From the NCBI RefSeq assembly GCF_001499965.1, contig NZ_LQIT01000012.1, positions 248,001 through 312,000 of the forward strand: a DNA stretch of 64,000 nt, read 5' to 3'. Source of the DNA: Mycobacterium sp. GA-2829. Its GTDB lineage: Bacteria; Actinomycetota; Actinomycetes; Mycobacteriales; Mycobacteriaceae. The notes below the pieces were generated by a model. It did no database searches, was not told the DNA's origin, and saw only the letters and a list, made by a program, of their open reading frames with translations. The position numbers and the translations under genes are program-made. Shown in pieces: positions 25,731 through 34,026 of the stretch (within the stretch, counting starts at the first letter, position 1; each line of letters opens with the position of its first letter).

Positions 25731-26540
25731 ATGACCGCCCTTCCCGACACCTCCGAGCCGCAGAGCTGGATCGCGCGTCTGCTCGAGTTCGACCGCGACG
25801 GCGACACGTTCATCGCACCGCAGGTCACCAGTGGTCCGGCGCACCGTCTGTTCGGTGGGCTGATCGCCGCGCAGGCGCTCGGCGCCGCGGGCGCGACCGT
25901 CGACCCGGACAAGCGGGCGCAGTCGTTGCACGCCTACTTCGTCCGCGGCGGAAAGTACGGGGTCGACGTCGAACTGCAGGTCGAGCGCACCCGCGACGGC
26001 CGCTCGTTCGACACCCGCCGCGTCACCGCGATCCAGGAGGGCAAGGTGATCCTGGAGATGATCACCTCGTTCCACCGGCCCGAGGACAGCGCCGACTGGC
26101 ACCCGCAGCGGCCCGCGACGCTGCCGTTCGACGCCGCGCGGCCCAAGTCCCCCGACCTCGAGGCGGTGGACCGGTTCGACGTCCGCACCGATCCCGCCGA
26201 TACGTCGCCGTTCGCGATCCCGCCGTTCTGGATCCGCTCCCTCGAGCCGATCGAGGAGGATCCACTGGTCCGGGCGTGTCTGCTGGTGTACATGTCCGAC
26301 CTGGGCCCGGTGCCCGCCGCGCGTCCGGCGGGCGCCCCCGACGAACCCGGCGCCGGAATGGCGGCGTCGCTGGACCACTCGGTGTGGTTCCACCGGCCGT
26401 TCGATCCGCACCGCTGGCATCGCTATGAGGTCAACGGCGTCAACAACAGCGACGCGCGCGGTCTGGCGGTCGGTTCGTTGTACGACGACGACGGGGTGCT
26501 GATCGCCAGCACCACCCAGGAAGCTCTCTGGCGATTCTGA
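25731..26540 (+). CDS. tesB: Acyl-CoA thioesterase II (TesB-like)
   Basis: This 269-residue protein has two tandem hot-dog folds. The N-terminal one contains HRLFGGLIAAQALGAAG and SLHAYFVRGGKYGVDVELQVE. The C-terminal one contains LLVYMSDLGPVPAA and the late SLDHSVWFHRPFDPHRWHRYE, ending VLIASTTQEALWRF. All are hallmarks of TesB enzymes that hydrolyse long acyl-CoAs to free fatty acid and CoA. ATG 25731 gives the normal start. It is 45 bases upstream of the haem-oxygenase-like gene on the same strand. Confidence 0.93.
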   Translation: MTALPDTSEPQSWIARLLEFDRDGDTFIAPQVTSGPAHRLFGGLIAAQALGAAGATVDPDKRAQSLHAYFVRGGKYGVDVELQVERTRDGRSFDTRRVTAIQEGKVILEMITSFHRPEDSADWHPQRPATLPFDAARPKSPDLEAVDRFDVRTDPADTSPFAIPPFWIRSLEPIEEDPLVRACLLVYMSDLGPVPAARPAGAPDEPGAGMAASLDHSVWFHRPFDPHRWHRYEVNGVNNSDARGLAVGSLYDDDGVLIASTTQEALWRF

Positions 26541-26585
26541 TCTTCGAAGCGATTGGACAGACCAAGTAGCGGGTAGTTCAGCGGC

Positions 26586-27605
26586 GTGACTTTTGCGCCC
26601 ATCCTGGTTGAACCGACGTTGCCGGACGCACGTGGCCCGCTTTCGCTGGCCGTGGTGAACACTCTCACCGAACGTGCCCCCCGCAACCACCTGTCCCGCA
26701 TCGAGGCGTCGCTCGCCGACACCGACCCCTACGGACTCGATCTGCATCTGGCGCTCTACGTCTGCTACGAGCTCCACTACCGCGGCTTCGCCGGCGTGGA
26801 CCCGCACTGGGAGTGGAACGCCGGGCTGCTTCACCTGCGCGGTCAGATGGAGCAGACCTTCCTGGGCGCGGTGCGGCGCGACGTCGGTGAGATCGATCCC
26901 GCGCACACCGCGGCCGCCGAGATGGCGGCTCTGGCGGTCGAACCGGTCGACGGTGAGGGCCCGTCGTACTACCTGCGCGACAAGGGCACCTGGGAGCAGA
27001 TGCGCGAGTACTTCGTGCACCGCTCGCTCTACCACCTCAAAGAGGGCGATCCGCACGCGTTCGCCATCCCCCGGCTCACCGGCCAGGCCAAGGCGTCGTT
27101 CGTCGCGGTCGAGTTCGACGAGTTCGGGGGCGGCCGCGGCCCGCAGCTGCACCAGCAGCTGTTCGCCGATCTGATGGCGGCCGCGGACCTGGACAACACC
27201 TACCTGGGCTACATCAACGAGGTGCCCGCCGAGGCGCTGGCCGCGGTGAACCTGATGTCGATGTTCGGGCTGCACCGCTCGCTGCGGGGCGCCGCGGTCG
27301 GCCATTTCGCCTCCACCGAGATCACCTCGTCGCCGGGGTCGCGGCGGCTGGTCGAGGCGTTGGAACGGATGGGCGCACCGGACACCTGCGCGGCGTTCTA
27401 CCGCGAGCACGTGGAGGCCGACGCCGTGCACGAGCAGGTGGTCCGCACCGACGTGGTGGGGGACCTGGTGGCCCGTGAGCCGCATCTGGACGCCGACGTG
27501 GTGTTCGGGATCCGCGCGCACGCGCTGGTCGAGGACCGGCTGGCCGATCACCTGATGGAGCGCTGGACGGCGGGCGAGAGCTCGCTACGCCGGCCGCTGG
27601 CCTGA
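26586..27605 (+). CDS. Iron-containing redox enzyme family protein (haem-oxygenase-like fold)
   Basis: This 339-residue protein has the helical pattern of the haem-oxygenase-like di-iron oxidase superfamily. Candidate metal ligands are Glu62 and His64 in CYELHYRGF, Glu176/Glu179 and His189 in VEFDEFGGGRGPQLHQ, and Glu274, His275, Asp279 and His282 in YREHVEADAVHE. Relatives catalyse oxidative fragmentation or N-oxygenation, but no substrate can be read from the sequence. The GTG start follows tesB by 45 bases. Its end overlaps the convergent CDGSH gene by 21 bases, and the pairing of these two iron proteins is notable. Confidence 0.83.
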   Translation: MTFAPILVEPTLPDARGPLSLAVVNTLTERAPRNHLSRIEASLADTDPYGLDLHLALYVCYELHYRGFAGVDPHWEWNAGLLHLRGQMEQTFLGAVRRDVGEIDPAHTAAAEMAALAVEPVDGEGPSYYLRDKGTWEQMREYFVHRSLYHLKEGDPHAFAIPRLTGQAKASFVAVEFDEFGGGRGPQLHQQLFADLMAAADLDNTYLGYINEVPAEALAAVNLMSMFGLHRSLRGAAVGHFASTEITSSPGSRRLVEALERMGAPDTCAAFYREHVEADAVHEQVVRTDVVGDLVAREPHLDADVVFGIRAHALVEDRLADHLMERWTAGESSLRRPLA

Positions 27606-27812
27606 CGACGCAGCCGCGTCGGCGTCGCCACGGCGGCGCCGACGGTGGCTGGTGTCGCACAGCGGATAGGTCTTACTGCGCTTGCACGCGCAGATCGCGA
27701 CCATGAACCGGTCGGACTCCACGACGCTGCCGTCGGGCATCTCGATCCGGACCGGCCCCTCCACCATGATAGGGCCGTTCTTGACGACGCGGACGGTGCG
27801 CCGTTCACTCAC
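27585..27812 (-). CDS. CDGSH iron-sulfur domain protein
   Basis: This 75-residue protein has one complete CDGSH motif, CACKRSKTYPLCDTSH, with ligands Cys41, Cys43, Cys52 and His56 for a 2Fe-2S cluster of the mitoNEET type. The first half is a small beta region (VRVVKNGPIMVEGPVRI) and the tail is Arg-rich. GTG 27812 overlaps the stop of the upstream methyltransferase by four bases, so both come from one mRNA. It may pass electrons or clusters to a partner; the convergent iron-dependent redox enzyme is a candidate. Confidence 0.92.
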   Translation of the reverse strand: MSERRTVRVVKNGPIMVEGPVRIEMPDGSVVESDRFMVAICACKRSKTYPLCDTSHRRRRRGDADAAASSGQRPA

Positions 27813-28504
27813 GGCTTGTCCGCGCGGATCACGAGGAGTTCCTCTTCCCGCCTGCCCGGATCCAGGCGGCCGGTCTCCTCGAGCCACTCGGCCCGGGCGT
27901 TCATCACTGGCCCGAACGGAATCCACTGCCAGGCAATGACTTCCGCGTCGAGGCCGGCGCTCGACAAAGCGGCCAGGGTGGCGCGCGGATCGGCGAACTC
28001 GGACTGCACGAGCAGCAGGCTGCCGCCCTCGGCGAGCAGGTGCGGCACGGCCTCGCAGAGCGGGTCGAGCACCATGCGGCCGTCGTAGCCGGCATCCCAC
28101 GCCCGGGCCGGACCCACGGTCGACGGTACCGGCTCGCGGTCGGCCTCCGGTGCGTGCGGCACGTACGGCGGATTGCAGGTCACCAGATCGAACGGCGCGA
28201 ATTCGACTGCGCGCGCCCATGATCCGAGATGGACGTCGAGTTCGGCCCCGACGGATGCGGCATTGCCGCGCGCGCACCGCACCGCCTTCGGGCAGATGTC
28301 GAAGGCACTCACCGACGAGGCGCCCTGCAGGGCGGCGTTGACGGCCACCACTCCGCTGCCGGTGCACAGATCGGCGACGCGGCGATCGACGGCAAGCCCG
28401 GTCTTCTCCATGATGTCGATCAGCAGCTGCGAATCTTCTTGCGGGGCGTACACGCCGTCGACGGCGACAACGGTGTCGCGCTCGTCGGAATATGCAGTGG
28501 TCAC
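27809..28504 (-). CDS. HemK2/MTQ2-like class I methyltransferase
   Basis: This 231-residue SAM-dependent methyltransferase has motif I LCTGSGVVAVNAALQG, an acidic motif VSAFDICPKAV and the catalytic NPPY in VTCNPPYVPHAP. NPPY marks enzymes that methylate Gln or Asn amide nitrogens or N6 of adenine. The short N-terminus without the PrmC helical domain is like eukaryotic HemK2, so it is probably a protein methyltransferase with an unknown target. GTG start at 28504. It is first in a two-gene operon with the CDGSH protein. Confidence 0.88.
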   Translation of the reverse strand: MTTAYSDERDTVVAVDGVYAPQEDSQLLIDIMEKTGLAVDRRVADLCTGSGVVAVNAALQGASSVSAFDICPKAVRCARGNAASVGAELDVHLGSWARAVEFAPFDLVTCNPPYVPHAPEADREPVPSTVGPARAWDAGYDGRMVLDPLCEAVPHLLAEGGSLLLVQSEFADPRATLAALSSAGLDAEVIAWQWIPFGPVMNARAEWLEETGRLDPGRREEELLVIRADKP

Positions 28505-28594
28505 TGGGGCCTCTCGACTTCAGGGGGCATTGCTCGATCACTAATGCCCTGTCTCGGGATTGTTAAACCAGCACATGCCGTTTGCGCTGCTGCT

Positions 28595-29269
28595 ATGGCG
28601 GGCACCCGAATCCGCGTGAAAGTCTCAGATCTCCTCGCCCTGCCGGTGGAAGTCGGAGCGGCGGTACGCCAGGGCAGGCTGTTCCACCCCGACGGAGTCC
28701 TCGCACGCGGTCGCATCGAACGGGTCGCACCGCCGGGACAGGGTCTGCCGATCGAGGACGGTGACGTCATCGGCCGGGTCTCCAAGGCCGTCGGGCTGCC
28801 GGGATCGGTGCCCGACATCGCGGGGCTGGCGTTCCGGATGACCAAGGACTCCGGCCCGTGGGACGTGCTGCTGGCCACCACCGCGCTCAACCGTTTCCTG
28901 CTGCTGCCCACCCTGTCGTGGGACAACACCACCTATTCGAGCCTGATGCCGCTGCGCTACGAGGGCGGGGTGTGGTGGGTGCGCGCCCACCTGACCACCA
29001 AACTGGACAACCCGGGGCTGTCACTGGACACCATCACCGATCAGCTGGGGCGGGGTGAGCTGGTGTTCAGCATCGATCATGCCGCGGGCACAGGGGAATT
29101 CGGCCCGCTGGCCCGGTTGACGCTGTCCGAGGTCATCCCCCCGGACCGCGACATGTCCTTCGATCCGACGCTCAACACCGCCCCGGGGGTGTCACTGGCG
29201 CCCGGCTGGTTGACCGATTTCCGCCGGGCCGCCTACCGCCGCAGCCGCGAGGGCCGCGACGCCGACTAA
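28595..29269 (+). CDS. Conserved protein of unknown function
   Basis: This protein of about 224 residues is not recognised. It has an N-terminal segment LLALPVEVGAAVRQGRLFHPDG, the central FLLLPTLSWDNTTYSSLMPL, WWVRAHLTTKLDNPG and a C-terminal SFDPTLNTAPGVSLAPGWL, all alternating as in a beta-rich soluble domain. It has no signal peptide or membrane helix. Mycobacterial annotations sometimes call similar proteins phosphodiesterase; I see no metal-binding motif that supports this. I chose ATG 28595; GTG 28616 is possible. It converges on a small acidic gene with a four-base overlap. Confidence 0.72.
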   Translation: MAGTRIRVKVSDLLALPVEVGAAVRQGRLFHPDGVLARGRIERVAPPGQGLPIEDGDVIGRVSKAVGLPGSVPDIAGLAFRMTKDSGPWDVLLATTALNRFLLLPTLSWDNTTYSSLMPLRYEGGVWWVRAHLTTKLDNPGLSLDTITDQLGRGELVFSIDHAAGTGEFGPLARLTLSEVIPPDRDMSFDPTLNTAPGVSLAPGWLTDFRRAAYRRSREGRDAD

Positions 29270-29424
29270 TCCGGCGACTCCTCGGTGTCGTCGGATGTGG
29301 TGATCTCCGGGGCGACCTCGCGGGACGCCATACCGCCCTCGCGCCCTTCGTCCTTGGGTCCGGGCCTGCCGCCCTTGGGTTCCTCGGAGTGTTCCTCGTC
29401 GTAGATGCCTTCTCCACGGGGCAC
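29266..29424 (-). CDS. Small hydrophilic acidic protein
   Basis: This 52-residue protein is extremely polar (EEHSEEPKGGRPGPKDEGREGG and a C-terminal TTSDDTEESPD, each short runs), predicted disordered, with no family recognised. A strong Shine-Dalgarno GGAAGGAGGG lies about seven bases before the GTG start, which is why I accept it. It lies 49 bases downstream of the F420-dependent oxidoreductase stop... on the same strand and may share its mRNA. Confidence 0.65.
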   Translation of the reverse strand: MPRGEGIYDEEHSEEPKGGRPGPKDEGREGGMASREVAPEITTSDDTEESPD

Positions 29425-29473
29425 GGCGGCCCTCCTTCCCGTCAGCGCGCGGACTACCCGCACGACCATCGGT

Positions 29474-30460
29474 CTAACCGGCGGCGCTGCGCAACTTCTC
29501 GAGCAGCGGGGCCGCCGCCTCGGCCAGGAAGCGGTCCTGGCCCTCGTCGCCCACCTGCACCAGCGCGATGTCGGTGAACCCGGCCTTCCAGTACTCGCTG
29601 ACGGATTCCACGATCTCGTCGAGGTCGGGTCCGCACGGGATCGAGTCGGCGGTGTCCTCGGGCCGGACGAACTGCGTCGCACCGGCGAACCCGGCCGTGG
29701 TCGGCAGGTCGGCGTTGACGGCCCAACCGCCGGCGAACCACCGGAACTGGTCGTGGGCGCGGGCGATCGCCGCGTCCTTGTCGGGGTCCCAGCAGATCGG
29801 GATCTGACCGATGACCCGCACGTGCCCGGGCAGGCCGGTGGCGCGGCGCGCGTCATGCCATGCGTCGACGAGCTCCTTGTCCGGTTGGACGGCGATCAGG
29901 TGGTCGGCCAGTTGGGCGAACGCGTCGACCGACCGCTCGCCGGACACCGCGGCCGCGATCGCGACGGGCGTCTCGGGCAGATCCCACAGGCGGGCCGAGT
30001 CGATCTCGAAGTACTCGCCGCGCCAGTCCACCACCTCGCCGGTGAACAGTTCGCGGATGATCTGGATGGCCTCGCGCAGCATGTCCTGCCGCCGGGCGAT
30101 GGTCGGCCAGCCCTTGCCGACGACGTGTTCGTTGAGGTTCTCCCCCGTGCCGAGGCCGAGGGTGAAGCGGCCGTCGGCGAGGATCTGCAGCGTCGCGGCC
30201 TGCTGGGCGACGATCGCGGGGTGGTACCGCATCGTCGGGCACGTCACGTAGGTGAACAGTTCGACCCGTTCGGTGACATGGGCGACGGCGCCCAGGGTGG
30301 TCCAGGCGTTGGGTGCGTGCCCCTGGGCGGCGAGCCACGGCGAGTAGTGGTCGCTGGAGACCTCGAAGTCGAAACCCGCGCTCTCCGCCGCGGCGGCGTA
30401 GCGAACCAGATCCTTGGGTCCGCTCTGCTCGGTCATCAGGGTGTAGCCAAAGCGCGTCAT
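29474..30460 (-). CDS. F420-dependent LLM-class oxidoreductase (TIGR03557-like)
   Basis: This 328-residue luciferase-like TIM-barrel protein contains FGYTLMTEQSGPKDLVRYA, the F420-binding EVSSDHYSPWLAAQGHAP, TYVTCPTMRYHPAIVAQQAA and GLGTGENLNEHVVG, which place it close to F420-dependent glucose-6-phosphate dehydrogenase relatives. It should reduce F420 or use F420H2 in the cytosol; the substrate is unknown. ATG 30460 (MTRFGYTLM) is the family start. The gene is followed 49 bases on by the small acidic protein gene. Confidence 0.9.
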   Translation of the reverse strand: MTRFGYTLMTEQSGPKDLVRYAAAAESAGFDFEVSSDHYSPWLAAQGHAPNAWTTLGAVAHVTERVELFTYVTCPTMRYHPAIVAQQAATLQILADGRFTLGLGTGENLNEHVVGKGWPTIARRQDMLREAIQIIRELFTGEVVDWRGEYFEIDSARLWDLPETPVAIAAAVSGERSVDAFAQLADHLIAVQPDKELVDAWHDARRATGLPGHVRVIGQIPICWDPDKDAAIARAHDQFRWFAGGWAVNADLPTTAGFAGATQFVRPEDTADSIPCGPDLDEIVESVSEYWKAGFTDIALVQVGDEGQDRFLAEAAAPLLEKLRSAAG

Positions 30461-30528
30461 GGCGTCCGGATAGCCGGTGACGGAGGGGTGCAAACGACGG
30501 CGACCAGATGGGCTGTGCCGCAGCCGTT

Positions 30529-30993
30529 CTAGAGGCGCGCCTTGACCGCGGCGGACAGCCGGGCACCGTCGGCCTTGCCCGCGGCGATCGCGGTGGCGGC
30601 CTTCATCACCTGGCCCATCTGCTTCATCGAGGGACGCTCCCCGAGTTCCTCGGCGACCTGGGCCATCGCGGTGTCGACGACGTCGGCGAGTTCGGCCTCG
30701 GTCAGCGGTGTCGGCAGGTATTCGTCGATGATGCGCGCCTCGGCGTGTTCGTTGGCGGCCAGTTCGCCGCGCCCGTTCTGGGTGTAGACCTCGGCCGCCT
30801 CACCGCGCTTACGGGATTCGCGCGCGAGGACTTTGAGCACCTCGTCGTCGCTGAGATCGCGGGCCTGCTTACCGGAGACCTCTTCGGTCTGGATGGCCGC
30901 CAGCAGTAACCGCAGGGTGGCCGTGCGGAGTTTGTCCTGAGCCTTCATCGCCGCCGTGAGGTCCGCGCGCAGCCGAGCTTTGAGTTCCGCCAT
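30529..30993 (-). CDS. GatB/YqeY domain-containing protein (Rv3688c homologue)
   Basis: This 154-residue protein is a stand-alone YqeY domain, as found fused to the tRNA amidotransferase subunit GatB. Typical segments are LRLLLAAIQTEEV, ARESRKRGEAAEVY, IIDEYLPTPLTEAE, then MKQMGQVMKAATAIAAGKADG. It is all helical and lacks catalytic motifs; a tRNA-binding role is proposed for the family but unproven. It diverges from the Pro/Gly/Tyr-rich membrane protein gene with 72 bases between. Confidence 0.92.
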   Translation of the reverse strand: MAELKARLRADLTAAMKAQDKLRTATLRLLLAAIQTEEVSGKQARDLSDDEVLKVLARESRKRGEAAEVYTQNGRGELAANEHAEARIIDEYLPTPLTEAELADVVDTAMAQVAEELGERPSMKQMGQVMKAATAIAAGKADGARLSAAVKARL

Positions 30994-31065
30994 GACACCG
31001 AACGTACCCCCGCCACCCTGCGCGGCACGTTGCCGATCGGCGCGGTGATCGACAGGATGGTGGCC

Positions 31066-32235
31066 ATGAGCAACGACGCCGGTTGGCCCGGTCCGGGCTA
31101 CCCGACGCCCGGCTACCCGCAGGGCTATCCCCCACCCGGTTATCCACCGCCGGGTTATCCGCCACCCGGCTACGGCCCACCCGGGTACGCTCCGCCGGGA
31201 TACCCGCCACCGGGATTCCAGCCGGGATTCCAACCCGGCTTCCAGCACGGGGGTGGCGTACTCAAGCCGGGGGTCATCCCGCTACGGCCGCTGGCACTTT
31301 CGGACATCTTCAATGGTGCGGTCAACTACATCAGGCGCAACCCCAAGGCCACCCTCGGGCTGACCGCCATCGTGGTGGTCGTCGCCCAGGTGATCTCGCT
31401 GATCCTGCAGATCTTCGGACCGTTGATCGCCACCGGCGAGATCGATCCCACTTTGCAGGGTGAGTCGGCGAGCGTCGGTGACATCGCGGTGCTTTCCGGA
31501 TCGTCGCTGGCCGGCTCGATCACCACCGCGGTGGCGTCGGTGGTGCTCAGCGGTATGTTGACCGTCATCGTCGGCCGTGCGGTGTTCGGCGCGGACATCA
31601 CCATCGGTGAGGCGTGGCAGCGGGTGAAGAGCAGGGTGCTCGCGCTGCTCGGCTTCACCCTCCTGGAGACGCTCGCGGTCATCCTCGTCATCGCGATCGT
31701 GGTGGTGGCCATCGTGGCGGTCAACGCGATCGGCGGCGGTGTCGCGGCGTTCCTGGTCGGGGCGCCGCTGGTCATCGGGGCGGTCGCGCTGGTCTCCTTC
31801 GTCGCGACGTCGCTGCTGTTCGCGCCCGCGCTGATCGTGCTGGAACGCCTCGGCATCGTGGACGCGGCGCGTCGGTCGTTCACGCTGGTCAAGAAGGACT
31901 TCTGGCGGGTGTTGGGCATCTGGCTCCTGGCCGCGCTCGCCGCAGCGGTCATCGCGGGTGCGGTCGGCGTGCCGTTCAGCTTCGGCGGCGGACTGCTTTC
32001 CTCGGCGGCGAATTCCGGGGGCGCCGCGGTGGCAGGCCTCGTACTCATCGCCGTCGGCGGGGCGATCGGCCAGATCCTCACCGCGCCGTTCAGCGCGGGC
32101 GTGGTCGTCCTGCTCTACACCGACCGCAGGATCAGGGCCGAGGCGTTCGATCTGGTGCTGCGCACCGGCGCCGCGGCGGGCCCCGGCGTCCCCGCTCACT
32201 CCACCGACCACCTGTGGCTGATCCGCCACCCGTGA
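31066..32235 (+). CDS. Membrane protein with PPGYP-repeat N-terminus (Rv3689 homologue)
   Basis: This 389-residue protein begins with about 60 residues of Pro/Gly/Tyr repeats (PPGYP units), a disordered cytosolic arm. About six transmembrane helices follow, resembling the glycerophosphodiesterase-type membrane domain (LALSDIFNGAVNYIRRNP, then VLERLGIVDAARRSFTLVKK). No catalytic site is visible. It is the first gene of a same-strand run into the DUF4129, DUF4350, moxR and DUF58 genes, with one base to the next gene, so it probably belongs to the MoxR cluster. Confidence 0.85.
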   Translation: MSNDAGWPGPGYPTPGYPQGYPPPGYPPPGYPPPGYGPPGYAPPGYPPPGFQPGFQPGFQHGGGVLKPGVIPLRPLALSDIFNGAVNYIRRNPKATLGLTAIVVVVAQVISLILQIFGPLIATGEIDPTLQGESASVGDIAVLSGSSLAGSITTAVASVVLSGMLTVIVGRAVFGADITIGEAWQRVKSRVLALLGFTLLETLAVILVIAIVVVAIVAVNAIGGGVAAFLVGAPLVIGAVALVSFVATSLLFAPALIVLERLGIVDAARRSFTLVKKDFWRVLGIWLLAALAAAVIAGAVGVPFSFGGGLLSSAANSGGAAVAGLVLIAVGGAIGQILTAPFSAGVVVLLYTDRRIRAEAFDLVLRTGAAAGPGVPAHSTDHLWLIRHP

Positions 32236-32236
32236 C

Positions 32237-32887
32237 GTGCCGACGGTAGACATCGATCGGGACGCCGCCCACGAGGCCGCCCAGCGCGAACTCGACAAGC
32301 CGATCTACCCGAAAGCCTCACTGACCGACCGGCTCTCGGAATGGCTCGACGACCTGGTCTACCGGATCGCGCAGGGCGGGGCCGGTGTGCCGGGCGGTTG
32401 GTTGACGATCGCCGTGCTGACCCTGCTCGTGGTGATCGCGGTGGTGGTGGCCGTGCGCATCGCCCGCAGGACCATGCGCACCGACCGGAGTGCACAGTCG
32501 CTCTACGGCGGGCACGACCTGCGGGCGGCCGAGCACCGCGGTACCGCCGAGCAGTACGCCGCGGCCGGACAGTGGGCGCTGGCGATCCGGCACCGGTTAC
32601 GCGCGGTGGCACGCCAATTGGAGGAGAACGCGGTCCTGCCGGTGGTGCCCGGCCGCACCGCCACCGAGTTGGCCGCCGACGCCGGACGCGAGCTCCCCGA
32701 GTTGACCGGCGAATTCCGCACGGCGGCAACGACGTTCAATGACGTCACCTACGGTGACCTGCCGGGCACCGAAGCCGAATACCGCGCCGTCGCCGCACTC
32801 GACGACCACGTCCGCAGGGCGGGCCCCGGCGCGGGTCGACCGGCCGCAGCGGCGTACGGCGAAAGCGGTTGGGCGGAGGTGCGATGA
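32237..32887 (+). CDS. DUF4129 membrane protein (Rv3690 homologue)
   Basis: This 216-residue protein has a soluble N-terminus, one transmembrane helix (WLTIAVLTLLVVIAVVVAVRI, about residues 55-75), then a cytosolic DUF4129 domain containing LRAAEHRGTAEQYAAAGQWALAIRHRLRA (in pieces), ELAADAGRELP and FNDVTYGDLPG. DUF4129 domains regularly accompany MoxR and DUF58 genes; biochemical role unknown. The start is GTG, one base after the previous stop, and its own stop overlaps the next ATG by four bases. Confidence 0.87.
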   Translation: MPTVDIDRDAAHEAAQRELDKPIYPKASLTDRLSEWLDDLVYRIAQGGAGVPGGWLTIAVLTLLVVIAVVVAVRIARRTMRTDRSAQSLYGGHDLRAAEHRGTAEQYAAAGQWALAIRHRLRAVARQLEENAVLPVVPGRTATELAADAGRELPELTGEFRTAATTFNDVTYGDLPGTEAEYRAVAALDDHVRRAGPGAGRPAAAAYGESGWAEVR

Positions 32888-34026
32888 GCGCGCCGACGAC
32901 CGCGGTCGGGCCGACCCTGCGCCAACGCTGGCGCACCGGCCGCTGGGTGTTCCTCACGCTGTTCGTCGTCGTCGCCGTCGCCACGATCGGCACCGTGCTC
33001 ACCGCACCCCGGCCGGGCACCCCGATGGACCCGCAGTCCACGTCCCCCGACGGGGCGCGCGCACTGGTCACCCTGCTGCGCGATCACGGTGTCGAGGTCG
33101 TGGAGGCGGGCAGCAGCGCCGAGGTCGAACGGGCCGCCCGCGACGACACCCTGATCGTGTACACCGACACCCGCCGCCTGACCGACGAGGACCAGTTGCG
33201 TCGCCTGGCCGACCTCCCCGGCGACCGCCTGCTGGTGGAACCCGTGTCACGGGCGCGCGAAGCACTGGCGCCCGGGGTGCGCACCGACGGGGTCAGTTCG
33301 TTCACCGTCACCCCGGATTGCGATCTGCCGGAGGCGAACCGCGCCGGCGACGCGCAACTGGGGCTCGTCGAGAGCTTCCGCGCCGCCTCCCCGGACGTCC
33401 GCCTGACCCGCTGCTACGACGGCGCACTCGTCCGCTATACCGACGCCGGGCGCACGGTCACCGTCGTCGGCGCCGCCGGTTTCATGACCAACGGCCAATT
33501 ACTCGAGTACGGCAACGCCGCGCTCGCGATGAACCTGGCGGGTAGCGCCCCACGCGTGGTGTGGTTCCTGCCCCGGGAACGGGAAGGCGAAGGCGGCGAC
33601 GCGAGTCTGGGCAGCCTCATCCCCGATCAGGTCGCCTGGATCGTCCTGCAACTCGCCCTCGCGGTGGTCCTCCTCGCGGTCTGGCAGGGCCGCAGGTTGG
33701 GACCGCTTGTCGCCGAACAACTTCCGGTGGTCATCCGGGCATCCGAGACGGTCGAGGGCCGCGGCAGGCTGTACCGGTCGCGCCGGGCCCGCGACCGCGC
33801 GGCCGACGCGCTGCGCACGAGCACCCGGGCCCGCCTGCTGCCCCGGCTCGGTCTCGGCGTCGACGCACGGGAGGCCGCGGTGGTGCACGCCGTCGCCCAG
33901 CGGACCGGCACCCACGCCGACACCGTCGCGCAGATCCTCTTCGGACCTCCCCCGGCGACCGACGCCGACCTGGTCACCATCGCCCATCAACTCGACGACA
34001 TCGAAAGGCAGGTCACCCACTCGTGA
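32884..34026 (+). CDS. DUF4350 membrane protein (Rv3691 homologue)
   Basis: This 380-residue protein has a first transmembrane helix at about residues 20-42 (FLTLFVVVAVATIGTVL). An extracytoplasmic DUF4350 domain of about 190 residues follows (TSPDGARALVTLLRDHGVEVVEA, shown in part), then a second helix (WIVLQLALAVVLLAVWQGRRLGP), and a cytosolic tail ending in a helical region. This is the usual layout of DUF4350 proteins in MoxR clusters. It is coupled by overlap to the DUF4129 gene (ATGA) and to moxR (GTGA). Confidence 0.87.
   Translation: MSAPTTAVGPTLRQRWRTGRWVFLTLFVVVAVATIGTVLTAPRPGTPMDPQSTSPDGARALVTLLRDHGVEVVEAGSSAEVERAARDDTLIVYTDTRRLTDEDQLRRLADLPGDRLLVEPVSRAREALAPGVRTDGVSSFTVTPDCDLPEANRAGDAQLGLVESFRAASPDVRLTRCYDGALVRYTDAGRTVTVVGAAGFMTNGQLLEYGNAALAMNLAGSAPRVVWFLPREREGEGGDASLGSLIPDQVAWIVLQLALAVVLLAVWQGRRLGPLVAEQLPVVIRASETVEGRGRLYRSRRARDRAADALRTSTRARLLPRLGLGVDAREAAVVHAVAQRTGTHADTVAQILFGPPPATDADLVTIAHQLDDIERQVTHS

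Noticed and set aside
31120..31220. Short tandem DNA repeats near the start of the membrane protein gene
   Set aside because: They encode the PPGYP protein repeats in frame, so they are explained by the protein and not a separate repeat element.
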